Source: Argonema antarcticum A004/B2 (GTDB lineage: Bacteria > Cyanobacteriota > Cyanobacteriia > Cyanobacteriales > Aerosakkonemataceae). From it: DNA of 64,000 bases. Shown here piece after piece: positions 26,395-35,261 of this stretch. The notes under the pieces are model-generated. The model was not told where the DNA came from. It did not search any database and saw nothing but the letters and a program-made list of their open reading frames with translations. Made by a program: the position numbers and the translations under genes. The stretch spans positions 31,228 through 95,227 of the forward strand of contig NZ_JAIQZN010000012.1 of the NCBI RefSeq assembly GCF_023333585.1, read 5' to 3'. Within the stretch, counting starts at the first letter, position 1; each line of letters begins with the position of its first letter.

Positions 26395-26780
26395 TATTTT
26401 CTAGAAATCTAATTTGGGATTGCAGATTATCTTCCTAATATTCTACACTCTTTGTAATGACGAACTAACAGAACAGGAAGCAAGATCCCCCAATCTGGGA
26501 GATCTTGCTTCCTGTTCCCTCCAGATTTGGGGGGCTAGTGGGGCGAAACAAATAAAAAATATCCAACAACTTCTTGTGGGATGGGCGTCTCGCCCGTCCT
26601 ACCCAGTTACCGGCGAGGCACCTTTGCCCCCTGACCCACTCTCGACAAGAACGAATAGGGATAAGTTGATTTTTTGTCAATCCCTTAGTAGCAGTTGGCG
26701 AACAAATATGATGGAATCTAACTACCATGAAACCTAGACCGCAAATTTGTTACGTGGGAACAACTTATCAAGAACTATGT
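26395..26780. other. Non-coding stretch with repeated elements
   Basis: No supported gene. It contains a strong inverted repeat (26471-26517, listed separately) and a short GGGCGTCTCGCCC palindrome near 26584-26596 within a GTGGGATGGGCGTC word family common in cyanobacterial repeats. Frames running through it are accidental. Confidence 0.6.
26471..26517. repeat. 17-bp inverted repeat hairpin
   Basis: Arms 26471-26487 and 26501-26517 are exact reverse complements (GAACAGGAAGCAAGATC) around a 13-base loop. No T-run follows, so it is more likely a dispersed repeat or folded transcript element than a simple terminator. Confidence 0.75.
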
Positions 26781-27272
26781 ATGGTTAAAAAAAGAGCGAA
26801 AATAGGCAGCTTAATTTGCTTAGTTTTGTTATTAATTTTATTCGTTATTTTCTCCGTGAATAGCGAGCTAAAACCTTTGCAAATCCTAATTTTTGGTTTT
26901 TTCTTACTTTCTCCGTGGTTGGGAGTATTTATATTTCAAATGCAGCGATGGGATTGCATTGAAATCAACGAAGCTGGGATTCGATATCAAGGAGTTTGGA
27001 AACCCCTGAAAGTATTTACTTGGAGAGAAGTGCTAAGTGTTGAGTTGGGATGGGAACCCAATCGCATAGGATTACCCTCAGAGATTAGAGAAATTTGTAT
27101 CTGGGTGTATTCCTCAGAATCTACAAAACAACAAAGGATAATATTTACAAGCAGACATCGTAACCATAGGCAGGGCGTGCAGTTGCTGCTGGAAAAGATG
27201 AAACAGTATGACATTAGAGTCAAGGCTAACCCCGATCTGCTAGTGTGGCAGCAATGGGCTGAAGTTACTTAA
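26781..27272 (+). CDS. Small membrane protein with PH-like domain (uncharacterised)
   Basis: This protein of about 163 aa starts at the ATG at 26781 (MVKKRAKIGSL); the frame runs back to 26727 without a better start. Two membrane helices (about 9-27 and 33-55) precede a soluble domain of about 105 residues (CIEINEAGIRYQGVWKP, FTWREVLSVELGWE). Its strand pattern resembles bacterial PH-like domains seen in small YdbT/YcxB-type proteins. I do not recognise a specific function. Confidence 0.75.
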   Translation: MVKKRAKIGSLICLVLLLILFVIFSVNSELKPLQILIFGFFLLSPWLGVFIFQMQRWDCIEINEAGIRYQGVWKPLKVFTWREVLSVELGWEPNRIGLPSEIREICIWVYSSESTKQQRIIFTSRHRNHRQGVQLLLEKMKQYDIRVKANPDLLVWQQWAEVT

Positions 27273-27377
27273 ACTTATTGGTTATTCGATGGTTTTATCT
27301 CTAGCGACTGTTTTAAGGTAGACTAAAACATCACACTACACTACGTAGACCGCGCCCACTTGAAGTTTGCGACCGTC

Positions 27378-30300
27378 ATGGCTTTATCCACCAACCTTTC
27401 GGCAAGTCAAAAGTTAAAAAGCAAAGCTCAAAAGTTCTTTCTTTTGCCTTTTGCCTTTTTACTTGTTCCTGCTTCGACAGTGGCGCAAATTATACCAGAT
27501 AGCAGCCTCCCAGTCAACTCCATCGTGAGTCCCGAAGGCAATACCAACGTCATCACGGGTGGAACTAGCGCCGGTGGCAATTTGTTCCACAGCTTTAGGG
27601 AGTTTTCCATACCCACCAACGGTACGGCCTTTTTCAACAACGGGTTGGATATCCAAAATATCATCACCAGGGTGACGGGTGGTTCAATTTCCAGAATAGA
27701 TGGTTTGCTGCGAGCTAATGGCATCGCCAATTTCTTTTTGCTCAATCCGAATGGGATTATTTTTGGCCCTAATGCGCGTCTGGATATTAATGGCTCGTTT
27801 CTGGCGAGTACGGCGCGTAGCCTGAAGTTTGCCGACGGCAGCGAACTAGGCACTAGCGCTACACAAACACCACCGCTGCTGACGGTGAGCGTGCCTGTGG
27901 GCTTGCAATTCGGTCAGACGACGGGGAGTATTGTCGTAGAAGGGAAAGGTCAGTCGGGAGTGGGCCTGGTAAAAGCATTTGAAAGCGAGTTGAATCCCTT
28001 GGAAGTGAAACCGGGGAATACCTTGACGCTTGTGGGGGGAGAGGTAAGGTTGGATGGTGGGATTTTGCAGGCACCGGGGGGTAGAGTTGAGTTGGGTGCG
28101 ATCGCGCAAGGAACAGTCGAAATAAATTCCGATCGCAGTTTGACTTTCCCCTCCGAAACGGACCGCGGCGATGTCTTCTTCACCAATGGAGCCGCAATTA
28201 ACGTTATCGGCTCAGGTGGCGGTAATATTACCATCAACGCTAGAAATTTGGATATTTCGGGAAATACCCTCCTTACCAATGGGATAGAGTCAAGTTTAGG
28301 CAATCTGGCGACCGAAGCGGGAGATATTACGCTGAATGCGACAGGATCGATCGCAATAGAGTCCAGCCGAATTGAAAATAACGTTAATTTTGATACCGCT
28401 GCTGATGGCGGCAACATTAATATAATTGCTCGTTCCCTTTCCCTTGACAATTTGGCACAAGTAGACGCTGGCAACTTTGGACAGGGGAACGCCGGAAACA
28501 TATTTGTACAGATTGATGACTTTATTTCCCTCGCCAATGGCAGCTCGATCGAGAGTAATGCTTACAACGACAAGCAAAAATCTGGGGGAATTGCCGGATT
28601 CGTTTCTATAAAAGCCGGTAACTCGATCGCCATTGATAATAATAGCTCGATCGCCGCCCAGAACTTTGGCGGCATGGATACCTCTGGTAATACAGGTGCT
28701 ATTGACATAAATGCCCCATCAATCTTGTTATCAAATGAGGCTAAACTGAGTACCAGTACTTTTGGCCCTGGTGCTGGTGGTGACATTAACATTCAGGGAA
28801 ATTACCTTTCAGTAACAGGCGGCTCTACAGTAGAAGCCAATACGTTTGGAGACGGAAACGCAGGAAATATCGCTGTGAATGCGATCGATAGCATGAACAT
28901 TGATGGCGCTAGCATAGAAAGCAGTAGCCTTGGTACGGGGAATGCTGGTTACGTATTTATTGAAGCTGGCGATACGATCGCTATTGCAAATAACAGTACC
29001 ATCTCCAGCGATGCCTATAGGTTCAACAACGACACCGATACCGAGCCCAAAAACAATGGTTCTGTTTTTGGCGGCACAGCAGGATATATTTTTGTATCAG
29101 CTAAAAACATCGCGATCGACAAAAGCAAGCTCACAGCAGATACTTTTTCTGGGTTTGGTACTTCTGAAACTGCGAGAAATCAACCTGGTGCTATTTTTAT
29201 GTTGGCCGATTACATCTCCCTATCAGATGAATCCCAACTGAGTACGAATACTTTTGGGATTGGCGTTGGTGGTGACATTATTATCAATTCGCGCTCTCTT
29301 TCGGTTACAGGTGGCTCTCGACTGGAAGCCACAACTTCTGGAGCCGGAAACGCAGGAAATATGATCGTGAATGCTACCGATAGCGTCACAATTTCTGGAA
29401 CCAGTCCATTCCAAATAATTGAAGAAATCTTTGAAGATCTTACCGTTAAAAATCTTCAAGGCGGAAAATCTAGCGGATTGTTTACCGATACAAACAACGC
29501 AGACAGCGGTGAAGGCGGTTATATTGAAATCCAAACTGGCAACTTAACAATATCAGATGGAGGAGTTTTGAGTGCCCGTTCTAAAAGTAGTGCCAACGGA
29601 GGTGATATTAGAGTCGTTGCAGATCGCTCGGTGGCAATAACGGGTGGTGGACAAATCCTCACAACAACCTACAGCACTGGTAAAGCAGGTAGCATCTCCA
29701 TCAGTGCCAACGACAGCGTTACCATTTCTGGCATAGACCCAAATTACGACGATCGATTGAGCCAACTGAAAGATCTATTGCAGCAAGTGCAAAATGTATT
29801 GCCGGATGAAGAAGCTGCCAGCAGATTTGATACCAATGGCCCCAGCAGCAGCTTATCAGCAAGCACCAAAGGAGCCGGAACAGCTGGAAACGTCATAATT
29901 GAAGCAGGTAACACAGTCGCGCTCGCAGACAAAGCCTCCATCTCCAGCGCCACCTCTGAACAAGGAGAAGCTGGAAGCGTATTTGTAACAGCTGGTGACA
30001 CGCTGTCGATCGCAAATAGCTCTATTTACACAGGCTCCGAACCAGAACTCGTAACAAAAGGAAACGGCAGCGGTAATGGCGGCGAAATTAACATCGAAGC
30101 CCGATCGGTTATATTAAGCGATAACACTCGGCTCGTAAGCAGCACCTTTGGAGATGGAAACGCTGGAAATGTAGAGATTAAAGCTGAATCTTTTGCCTTG
30201 ACCGATGGTTCTAGATTAGATGTTGGCACCTTTGGCACAGGCGATGCAGGCAACATAAATATTGATGTTGATGGTTCTGTAGAAATAGCAGGCAATTCAA

Positions 30301-31274
30301 CCACAATCTTGAGCGACACACAACAAGCTGATGGTAATGGCGGCATCATTAACATCAACGCTCGGTTATTCTCTTTAACTGACAGTGCGGCGCTGGAAAC
30401 TAGCACCTCTGGATCGGGAAAAGCTGGTAACGCGATCATTAAAGTCCCCAGCGGTGATGTTTTTCTCAGTAATAAAGGCTCGATCGAAAGCAATAGCTCT
30501 GGAACAGGCGCAGCAGGCGACATCCAAGTTACTGCTCGCAACCTCCAGTTTAATAACCAAGGATCGATCGCAGCCGAAACCGAACTATCCGGTAAAGGCG
30601 GTAATATTAACCTACAGGTACAAGACTTATTGCTTCTGCGTCGAGACAGCAACATTACCACATCCGCAGCCACCGCAGCAGGCCCTGGAGATGGCGGCAA
30701 TATTACAATTAACGCAAGCAATCTCGTCGGCTTAGCAAATGGCGACATCTTTGCCAACGCCAACAACGGCAGAGGCGGTTACATCCAAATCAATGCCACG
30801 GGAGTTTTTGGGATAGCGCGGCGGGAAATACGAAACGACACAACTAGCGACATCACTGCCACATCCGAATTAGACCCATCCCTGAATGGGGAAGTAACAA
30901 TCAATACCCCTGATGTCGATCCCAGCCAAGGATTGGTAGAGCTGTCAGTCCAAACTGTCGATACCGAAAATCAAGTTGCCAAAAGCTGTGCCCGCCGCAA
31001 CAGCAACCAATTTACCGTCACAGGACGCTCCGGGCTGCCGCCAAGTCCCAATAATTACCTCAACAGTGAGGGAGTTTGGGTAGATTTGCGAACATCTCAG
31101 CCAACCCAAGAGAATTCCCCATCGCCAAGTCGGAATTCGCAGTTTAGTAGGCCCGATCGCATTGTCGAAGCCCAAGGATGGGTGAGAACTGCGGATGGCA
31201 AAATAGTACTAACCGCCCAAACGTCATCCGTCACGCCCAGCAGTCCGGCATTGACGCCACCGGGCTGTAACTAA
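27378..31274 (+). CDS. Filamentous-haemagglutinin-type (TPS) exoprotein
   Basis: This protein of about 1298 aa has a signal peptide (about 15-36, ending VPASTVAQ) and a TPS secretion domain (about 40-165) with the NPNGIIFGPNA motif. A long beta-helix of roughly 20-residue repeats follows (GNAGNI, ITINA, GGDI patterns), up to about 1180. The C-terminal part is Pro/Ser-rich with a Cys near the end of the helix (SCARR). The family is exported through a TpsB pore and acts as adhesin or surface protein. No TpsB is in the window. I start at ATG 27378 instead of TTG 27360. Part of the signal peptide is encoded by STRR words. It is the first gene of a surface/signalling set with CHAT, DUF928 and cyclase genes. 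Confidence 0.9.
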   Translation: MALSTNLSASQKLKSKAQKFFLLPFAFLLVPASTVAQIIPDSSLPVNSIVSPEGNTNVITGGTSAGGNLFHSFREFSIPTNGTAFFNNGLDIQNIITRVTGGSISRIDGLLRANGIANFFLLNPNGIIFGPNARLDINGSFLASTARSLKFADGSELGTSATQTPPLLTVSVPVGLQFGQTTGSIVVEGKGQSGVGLVKAFESELNPLEVKPGNTLTLVGGEVRLDGGILQAPGGRVELGAIAQGTVEINSDRSLTFPSETDRGDVFFTNGAAINVIGSGGGNITINARNLDISGNTLLTNGIESSLGNLATEAGDITLNATGSIAIESSRIENNVNFDTAADGGNINIIARSLSLDNLAQVDAGNFGQGNAGNIFVQIDDFISLANGSSIESNAYNDKQKSGGIAGFVSIKAGNSIAIDNNSSIAAQNFGGMDTSGNTGAIDINAPSILLSNEAKLSTSTFGPGAGGDINIQGNYLSVTGGSTVEANTFGDGNAGNIAVNAIDSMNIDGASIESSSLGTGNAGYVFIEAGDTIAIANNSTISSDAYRFNNDTDTEPKNNGSVFGGTAGYIFVSAKNIAIDKSKLTADTFSGFGTSETARNQPGAIFMLADYISLSDESQLSTNTFGIGVGGDIIINSRSLSVTGGSRLEATTSGAGNAGNMIVNATDSVTISGTSPFQIIEEIFEDLTVKNLQGGKSSGLFTDTNNADSGEGGYIEIQTGNLTISDGGVLSARSKSSANGGDIRVVADRSVAITGGGQILTTTYSTGKAGSISISANDSVTISGIDPNYDDRLSQLKDLLQQVQNVLPDEEAASRFDTNGPSSSLSASTKGAGTAGNVIIEAGNTVALADKASISSATSEQGEAGSVFVTAGDTLSIANSSIYTGSEPELVTKGNGSGNGGEINIEARSVILSDNTRLVSSTFGDGNAGNVEIKAESFALTDGSRLDVGTFGTGDAGNINIDVDGSVEIAGNSTTILSDTQQADGNGGIININARLFSLTDSAALETSTSGSGKAGNAIIKVPSGDVFLSNKGSIESNSSGTGAAGDIQVTARNLQFNNQGSIAAETELSGKGGNINLQVQDLLLLRRDSNITTSAATAAGPGDGGNITINASNLVGLANGDIFANANNGRGGYIQINATGVFGIARREIRNDTTSDITATSELDPSLNGEVTINTPDVDPSQGLVELSVQTVDTENQVAKSCARRNSNQFTVTGRSGLPPSPNNYLNSEGVWVDLRTSQPTQENSPSPSRNSQFSRPDRIVEAQGWVRTADGKIVLTAQTSSVTPSSPALTPPGCN
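27405..27464 (+). repeat. STRR words inside the signal-peptide coding region
   Basis: GTCAAAAGTTAAAAAGCAAA-type words are followed by CTTTTGCCTTTTGCC. This is the same pair of words as the intergenic array at 4354-4433. Here they are in frame and encode the lysine-rich n-region and the FFLLPFAFLL hydrophobic core of the signal peptide. Confidence 0.7.
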
Positions 31275-31282
31275 TTTTAACT

Positions 31283-31327
31283 TTGAGGTTTCAATAAACA
31301 ATATTTAAATTAAAATTAAAACCTCAA
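31283..31327. terminator. Possible hairpin between exoprotein and CHAT genes
   Basis: TTGAGGTTT (31283-31291) pairs with AAACCTCAA (31319-31327) across an AT-rich 27-base loop. The stem is weak and no clean U-run follows, so it is a doubtful terminator or attenuator. Confidence 0.25.
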
Positions 31328-31360
31328 TAATTTAAACTCTACCCCAAAAATTATAAAATT

Positions 31361-34327
31361 ATGTTTATAATTCGCCGCTCCTACTTCCTCTCGCTCGCTT
31401 TATTTATCTTGGCTTTGTCTGCAACCATTAGCCTACCAGCTATCTCCACCGAAAATAATACCATTTTTAACGATCGAGCCAAACAATCTCAGATTTTGGT
31501 TAAACCCGTCACCGAATTCAACACTCAGCATTCAGCACTCAGCACTTCCCACTCCCCACTCAGCACTCAGCACTCAGCACTCAGCACTCAGCACTTCCCA
31601 CTCAGCACTCCCCACTCAGCACTCAGCACTTCGCACTCCCCACTCCCCACTCAGCACTCAGCACTCAGCACTCAGCACTTCCCACTCAGCACTCCCCACT
31701 CAGCACTCAGCACTGCCCACTCCCCACTCCCCACTCAGCACTCAGCACTCAGCACTCAAGAAGATTTGCTGCAACAAGGAAAAACATTTTACGAAGCAGG
31801 ACAATTTAGTAAGGCGGCAAAAGTTTGGCAGGAAGCGGCATCAAAGTTTGCAGATAAAAAAGAGACACTCAACCAGGCAAGAGCATCTACAATGCTGTCG
31901 TTAGCTCTTCAGCAACTCGGACAGTGGAACGAAGCAAGAGAAGCAATATCAAAAAGTTTAAATATCTTAAATTCCCAAGACTCAAACTCCGATCGCACAA
32001 CGATTTTGGCTCAAGCATTAAACGCCAAAGGTAATTTGGAATTGGCGCAGGGAAATGCCGAAGAAGCTTTATCTATTTGGCAACAAGCTGCTGCCGCTTA
32101 TGGCTCTTCAGGCGATCGGGCCGGAGTTATTGGTAGCCAGATTAACCAAGCCCAAGCAATGCAAGTCTTGGGGCTTTATCGTCGCGCCTCCACCACATTG
32201 GAGCAAATAGAACAAACCCTTCAAAAAGAACAAGACTCCCTCATTAAAGCAATCGGATTACGCAGCCTCGGTAACACTCTCAGACAAGTTGGTAAATTAG
32301 ATCGTTCCCGTCAAGTATTGCAGCAAAGTTTGGAGATAGGAAAACGATCGCAATCCACCTCAGATCTAGGAGAAACCCTGCTGAGTTTAGGCAACACATC
32401 CCGCAACCTACAGGATGCAGCTGCCGCCATAAAATATTATCAAGAAGCCGAAGAAGTATCCAATAACGACCTGACGCGAATCCAATCTCAACTAAATCAA
32501 CTCAGCCTTTTACTAGAACAAAAACATCTGGCTTTATCCAAAACCTTGCTCGCTCGAATCAAGCCCCAAATTACTAACTTACCGCCCAGTCGTGCCGGTA
32601 TATATGCCAAGATTAACTTAGCTCAAAGCCTGAAAAAAATATCGGAAATAAGCGATAATTTATCAATTGCCGATCGAGAACAACTGAGACAGGACATGGC
32701 ACAGTTATTAGCAACAGCAGCGCAACAGGGAGAAAGCCTCCAAGACCCACGCGCCAAAAGCTATGCTCTGGGCAATCTGGGTAACTTATATCAAGAAAAC
32801 CAACAACTGTCCCACGGCCAAAAATTGACCGAGCAAGCCTTACTGCTCGCCCAAGCAATTAACGCCGGGGACATCGCCTACCAGTGGCAATGGCAGTTGG
32901 GAAGACTCTACAAAAAGCAGGGAAAGATCGAAAATGCGATCGCCGCCTACACCGAAGCAGTCAACACCTTACAATCATTGCGTAGCGATTTAGTTGCGAT
33001 CGATCGAGACCTGCAATTCTCCTTTCGCGATAGCGTCGAACCCGTCTACCGAGAATTAGTCGGACTCCTCCTACAAGCTTCACCAGAAGAGGAAACCGAA
33101 GAAACAAGATCCCCAAATACCAACTCTCCCTTACCAATCCAAAATCCAAAATCCTCTGGTGCTTCGGTGGGCATCGTGACGGGAACCGCCAAGACGCCCA
33201 CTTCGCGCCAAATCCAAAATCGAATCGCTCAAGCCCGTAACGTCTTAGAATCTCTACAACTGGCCGAATTAGACAACTTCTTTCAAGAATCTTGTTTAGA
33301 CGCCAAACCAGTCCAGATCGATCGAGTTGACCCCACAGCAGCAGTCATCTATCCAATCATCCTGCCAGACAGATTAGAAGTAATTCTCAGCATACCCAAC
33401 CAGCCCCTCCGCCACTACGCCACCCCCATATCCGGCGATCGAGTCGAAGTTAGCATAGACCAATTGCGTCAATCCCTCAGCCCCGTCGGCTCCACCCAGA
33501 AGCGTTTGAGCCTTTCCCAACAATTCTACGATTGGCTGATTCGTCCGGCCCAGGCAGACCTAGCCAGAAACGGAATACAAACCCTCGTATTTGTGCCAGA
33601 TGGTTTAATGCGGAATCTGCCAATGGCTATCCTCAACGATGGTACTCAATTCTTACTAGAAAAGTACCGGATTGCGGTGACTCCTGGGTTGCAACTTCTA
33701 GAGCCCAAAGTTTTGACACAAAAGTCTTTCAGGGTATTAACTGGCGGACTCACCGAAGCTCGTCAAAACTTTTCGGCATTGCCTGCTGTAAAAACCGAAT
33801 TGAGCCAAATCAGCGCCGAAGTAAGGAGTACTTTACTTCTAGATGGACAGTTCACTAGCGCTGGCCTCAAAAAAGAGATTAAGGATGCTGCTTTCCCGGT
33901 GGTTCACCTGGCAACTCACGGCCAGTTTAGTTCCAATGCGGAGGATACGTTTATTCTCACCTGGGATAACAAAATCAACGTCAAACAGTTCGATGAATTA
34001 CTGGAAGTCAGAGTTCAAGGCCAACGGAAGCCGATCGAATTGCTCGTTCTCAGCGCCTGTCAGACTGCCACAGGAGACAAGCGAGCTGCCCTGGGACTGG
34101 CAGGAATGGCAGTGCGGTCTGGTGCAAGGAGTACGATCGCTTCCCTGTGGTCTGTCAACGACGAGGCCACTTCCGAGTTGATGACTTTATTTTACCGAGA
34201 GCTAGCTCAACCTGGAGTCAGTAAAGCGGAATCCCTCCGCCGCGCCCAGCTGAATCTACTCAACAATCCCACCTACAAGCATCCGTATTACTGGGCGGCA
34301 TTTGTGCTGGTAGGAAATTGGCTGTAA
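31361..34327 (+). CDS. TPR-CHAT domain protein with translated STRR array
   Basis: This 988-aa protein starts with a signal or anchor helix (about 8-28). An H-S-A-L-S-T-Q repeat tract read from heptanucleotide repeats (about 54-133) follows, then six or more TPR-like helical repeats (about 135-560) and a C-terminal CHAT domain (about 690-988). The caspase-type dyad is present as His853 (VVHLATHGQ) and Cys900 (VLSACQT). CHAT proteins are caspase-like proteases, often activated by partner proteins; here the target is unknown. It follows the TPS exoprotein and precedes DUF928, a gene association recurrent in cyanobacteria (recalled). A second in-frame repeat insertion lies at 33136-33220. The reading frame is intact across both repeats. 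Confidence 0.9.
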   Translation: MFIIRRSYFLSLALFILALSATISLPAISTENNTIFNDRAKQSQILVKPVTEFNTQHSALSTSHSPLSTQHSALSTQHFPLSTPHSALSTSHSPLPTQHSALSTQHFPLSTPHSALSTAHSPLPTQHSALSTQEDLLQQGKTFYEAGQFSKAAKVWQEAASKFADKKETLNQARASTMLSLALQQLGQWNEAREAISKSLNILNSQDSNSDRTTILAQALNAKGNLELAQGNAEEALSIWQQAAAAYGSSGDRAGVIGSQINQAQAMQVLGLYRRASTTLEQIEQTLQKEQDSLIKAIGLRSLGNTLRQVGKLDRSRQVLQQSLEIGKRSQSTSDLGETLLSLGNTSRNLQDAAAAIKYYQEAEEVSNNDLTRIQSQLNQLSLLLEQKHLALSKTLLARIKPQITNLPPSRAGIYAKINLAQSLKKISEISDNLSIADREQLRQDMAQLLATAAQQGESLQDPRAKSYALGNLGNLYQENQQLSHGQKLTEQALLLAQAINAGDIAYQWQWQLGRLYKKQGKIENAIAAYTEAVNTLQSLRSDLVAIDRDLQFSFRDSVEPVYRELVGLLLQASPEEETEETRSPNTNSPLPIQNPKSSGASVGIVTGTAKTPTSRQIQNRIAQARNVLESLQLAELDNFFQESCLDAKPVQIDRVDPTAAVIYPIILPDRLEVILSIPNQPLRHYATPISGDRVEVSIDQLRQSLSPVGSTQKRLSLSQQFYDWLIRPAQADLARNGIQTLVFVPDGLMRNLPMAILNDGTQFLLEKYRIAVTPGLQLLEPKVLTQKSFRVLTGGLTEARQNFSALPAVKTELSQISAEVRSTLLLDGQFTSAGLKKEIKDAAFPVVHLATHGQFSSNAEDTFILTWDNKINVKQFDELLEVRVQGQRKPIELLVLSACQTATGDKRAALGLAGMAVRSGARSTIASLWSVNDEATSELMTLFYRELAQPGVSKAESLRRAQLNLLNNPTYKHPYYWAAFVLVGNWL
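31520..31758 (+). repeat. Coding STRR: CACTCAG heptamer array
   Basis: About 239 bp of CACTCAG-type heptamers with TTCCCAC and CCCCACT variants, including a higher-order repeat of 84 bp (12 heptamers, 28 codons; compare 31591 with 31675). Three heptamers make 21 bases, so translation gives a seven-residue period in any frame, HSALSTQ in this one. No frame of the forward strand has a stop. Confidence 0.9.
33136..33220 (+). repeat. In-frame dispersed repeat inside the CHAT gene
   Basis: ATCCAAA units (33137-33153) and a GGGCATCGTGACGGGAACCG word are followed by another ATCCAAA unit (33211-33220). They lie between the last TPR and the CHAT domain. The segment encodes a low-complexity linker and keeps the frame open. 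Confidence 0.55.
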
Positions 34328-34404
34328 ACTACCCGCCACCAAGCCCAGGACAGCTATGGTGGAGCTTTCAATAGCCCTAAGACGATCTTGCAATAAAAGT
34401 TTTG

Positions 34405-34429
34405 AAATCTAAAATCTAAAATCTAAAAT
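34405..34429. repeat. STRR repeats (AAATCTA units)
   Basis: Three and a half AAATCTA heptamers lie in the gap between the CHAT and DUF928 genes. Confidence 0.75.
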
Positions 34430-34450
34430 TCCCTACTTCCGTGAGGTTTT

Positions 34451-35227
34451 ATGACTTGGATGAATTTACCTCTATCCGCTGCCATCCTTACAGTAACCTT
34501 GAGTTTAGAAACCGCGATCGTTCCTAGCTTGCCAGCACAGTCCGATCGGCCCACCATAACTGAAACATCCCCCCGTGCCTGGCAAGTAAGTCAGACATAC
34601 ATACCTCCCAATCGAGAGGCACCCCGTACAACTGCGGGCGGCGCAACGCGGGGGGGATGCTTGGAAAACTCAGGACTTTTAAGATCTTTGATGCCTGCAA
34701 ATAACTTGGGGCTGACGATCGCAGAATATCCCACATTATATTGGGATATCCCTTCATCTAAGGCAGAGGCATTGGAATTCGAGCTGCGGGATGCCAACGA
34801 AAATAGGCTAGTCAAAAAAACTTTGCCCATTCCCAGTACCCCCGGTGTGATTAGGTTGACCCTCCCCAAGCGCGAATTACCGCCTCTAGCAGTGGGCAAA
34901 ATGTATCACTGGTACTTGACAATGGTTTGCCCATCTGAAGATTCTGGAGACAAAAGTGGGAATATTATTGTAGATGGATGGATCGAGCGAACCCAAGCTA
35001 GCCCAACTCTAGTCAAGGAACTTGAGAAGGCAGAACCCAGCGATCGCTGGGCCCTATATGCAGCAGCGGGCCTATGGCAGGACTCTCTGACAACCTTAGC
35101 CGAGCTGCGCCGCGCCAATCCTGATGACTCGACCCTAGCAGACCAGTGGGAAAAGCTCCTGAAGTCAGCCGATTTAGATCCAATAGTTGAAAAGCCCCTG
35201 GTTGACTGCTGCACGGCCAACAGGTAA
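34451..35227 (+). CDS. DUF928 family protein
   Basis: This 258-aa protein has an N-terminal signal peptide (about 8-29, ending PSLPAQ) and a domain of the DUF928 type: GGCLENS, then PTLYWDIP, LEFELRDANENRL, GVIRLTLP and YHWYLTMVC. DUF928 genes are found in cyanobacteria next to CHAT and TPS exoprotein genes (recalled). The role is unknown, probably periplasmic. A C-terminal CC pair (DCCTANR) is present. It lies 34 bp upstream of the cyclase gene, likely in one operon. Confidence 0.82.
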   Translation: MTWMNLPLSAAILTVTLSLETAIVPSLPAQSDRPTITETSPRAWQVSQTYIPPNREAPRTTAGGATRGGCLENSGLLRSLMPANNLGLTIAEYPTLYWDIPSSKAEALEFELRDANENRLVKKTLPIPSTPGVIRLTLPKRELPPLAVGKMYHWYLTMVCPSEDSGDKSGNIIVDGWIERTQASPTLVKELEKAEPSDRWALYAAAGLWQDSLTTLAELRRANPDDSTLADQWEKLLKSADLDPIVEKPLVDCCTANR

Positions 35228-35261
35228 TTAATTAACTTTTTCCGAATTACCTGCAAGTTTT

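Noticed and set aside
26465..26737. Small frames across the 26395-26780 gap
   Set aside because: They run through palindromic repeats on both strands and have no conserved motif.
27428..31175. Many minus-strand frames opposite the exoprotein
   Set aside because: They mirror the repeated beta-helix DNA of the exoprotein and show no family features.
31520..31758. Possible CRISPR array because of regular repeats
   Set aside because: The unit is 7 bp with no unique spacers, and no cas gene is near. It is an STRR array inside an open reading frame.
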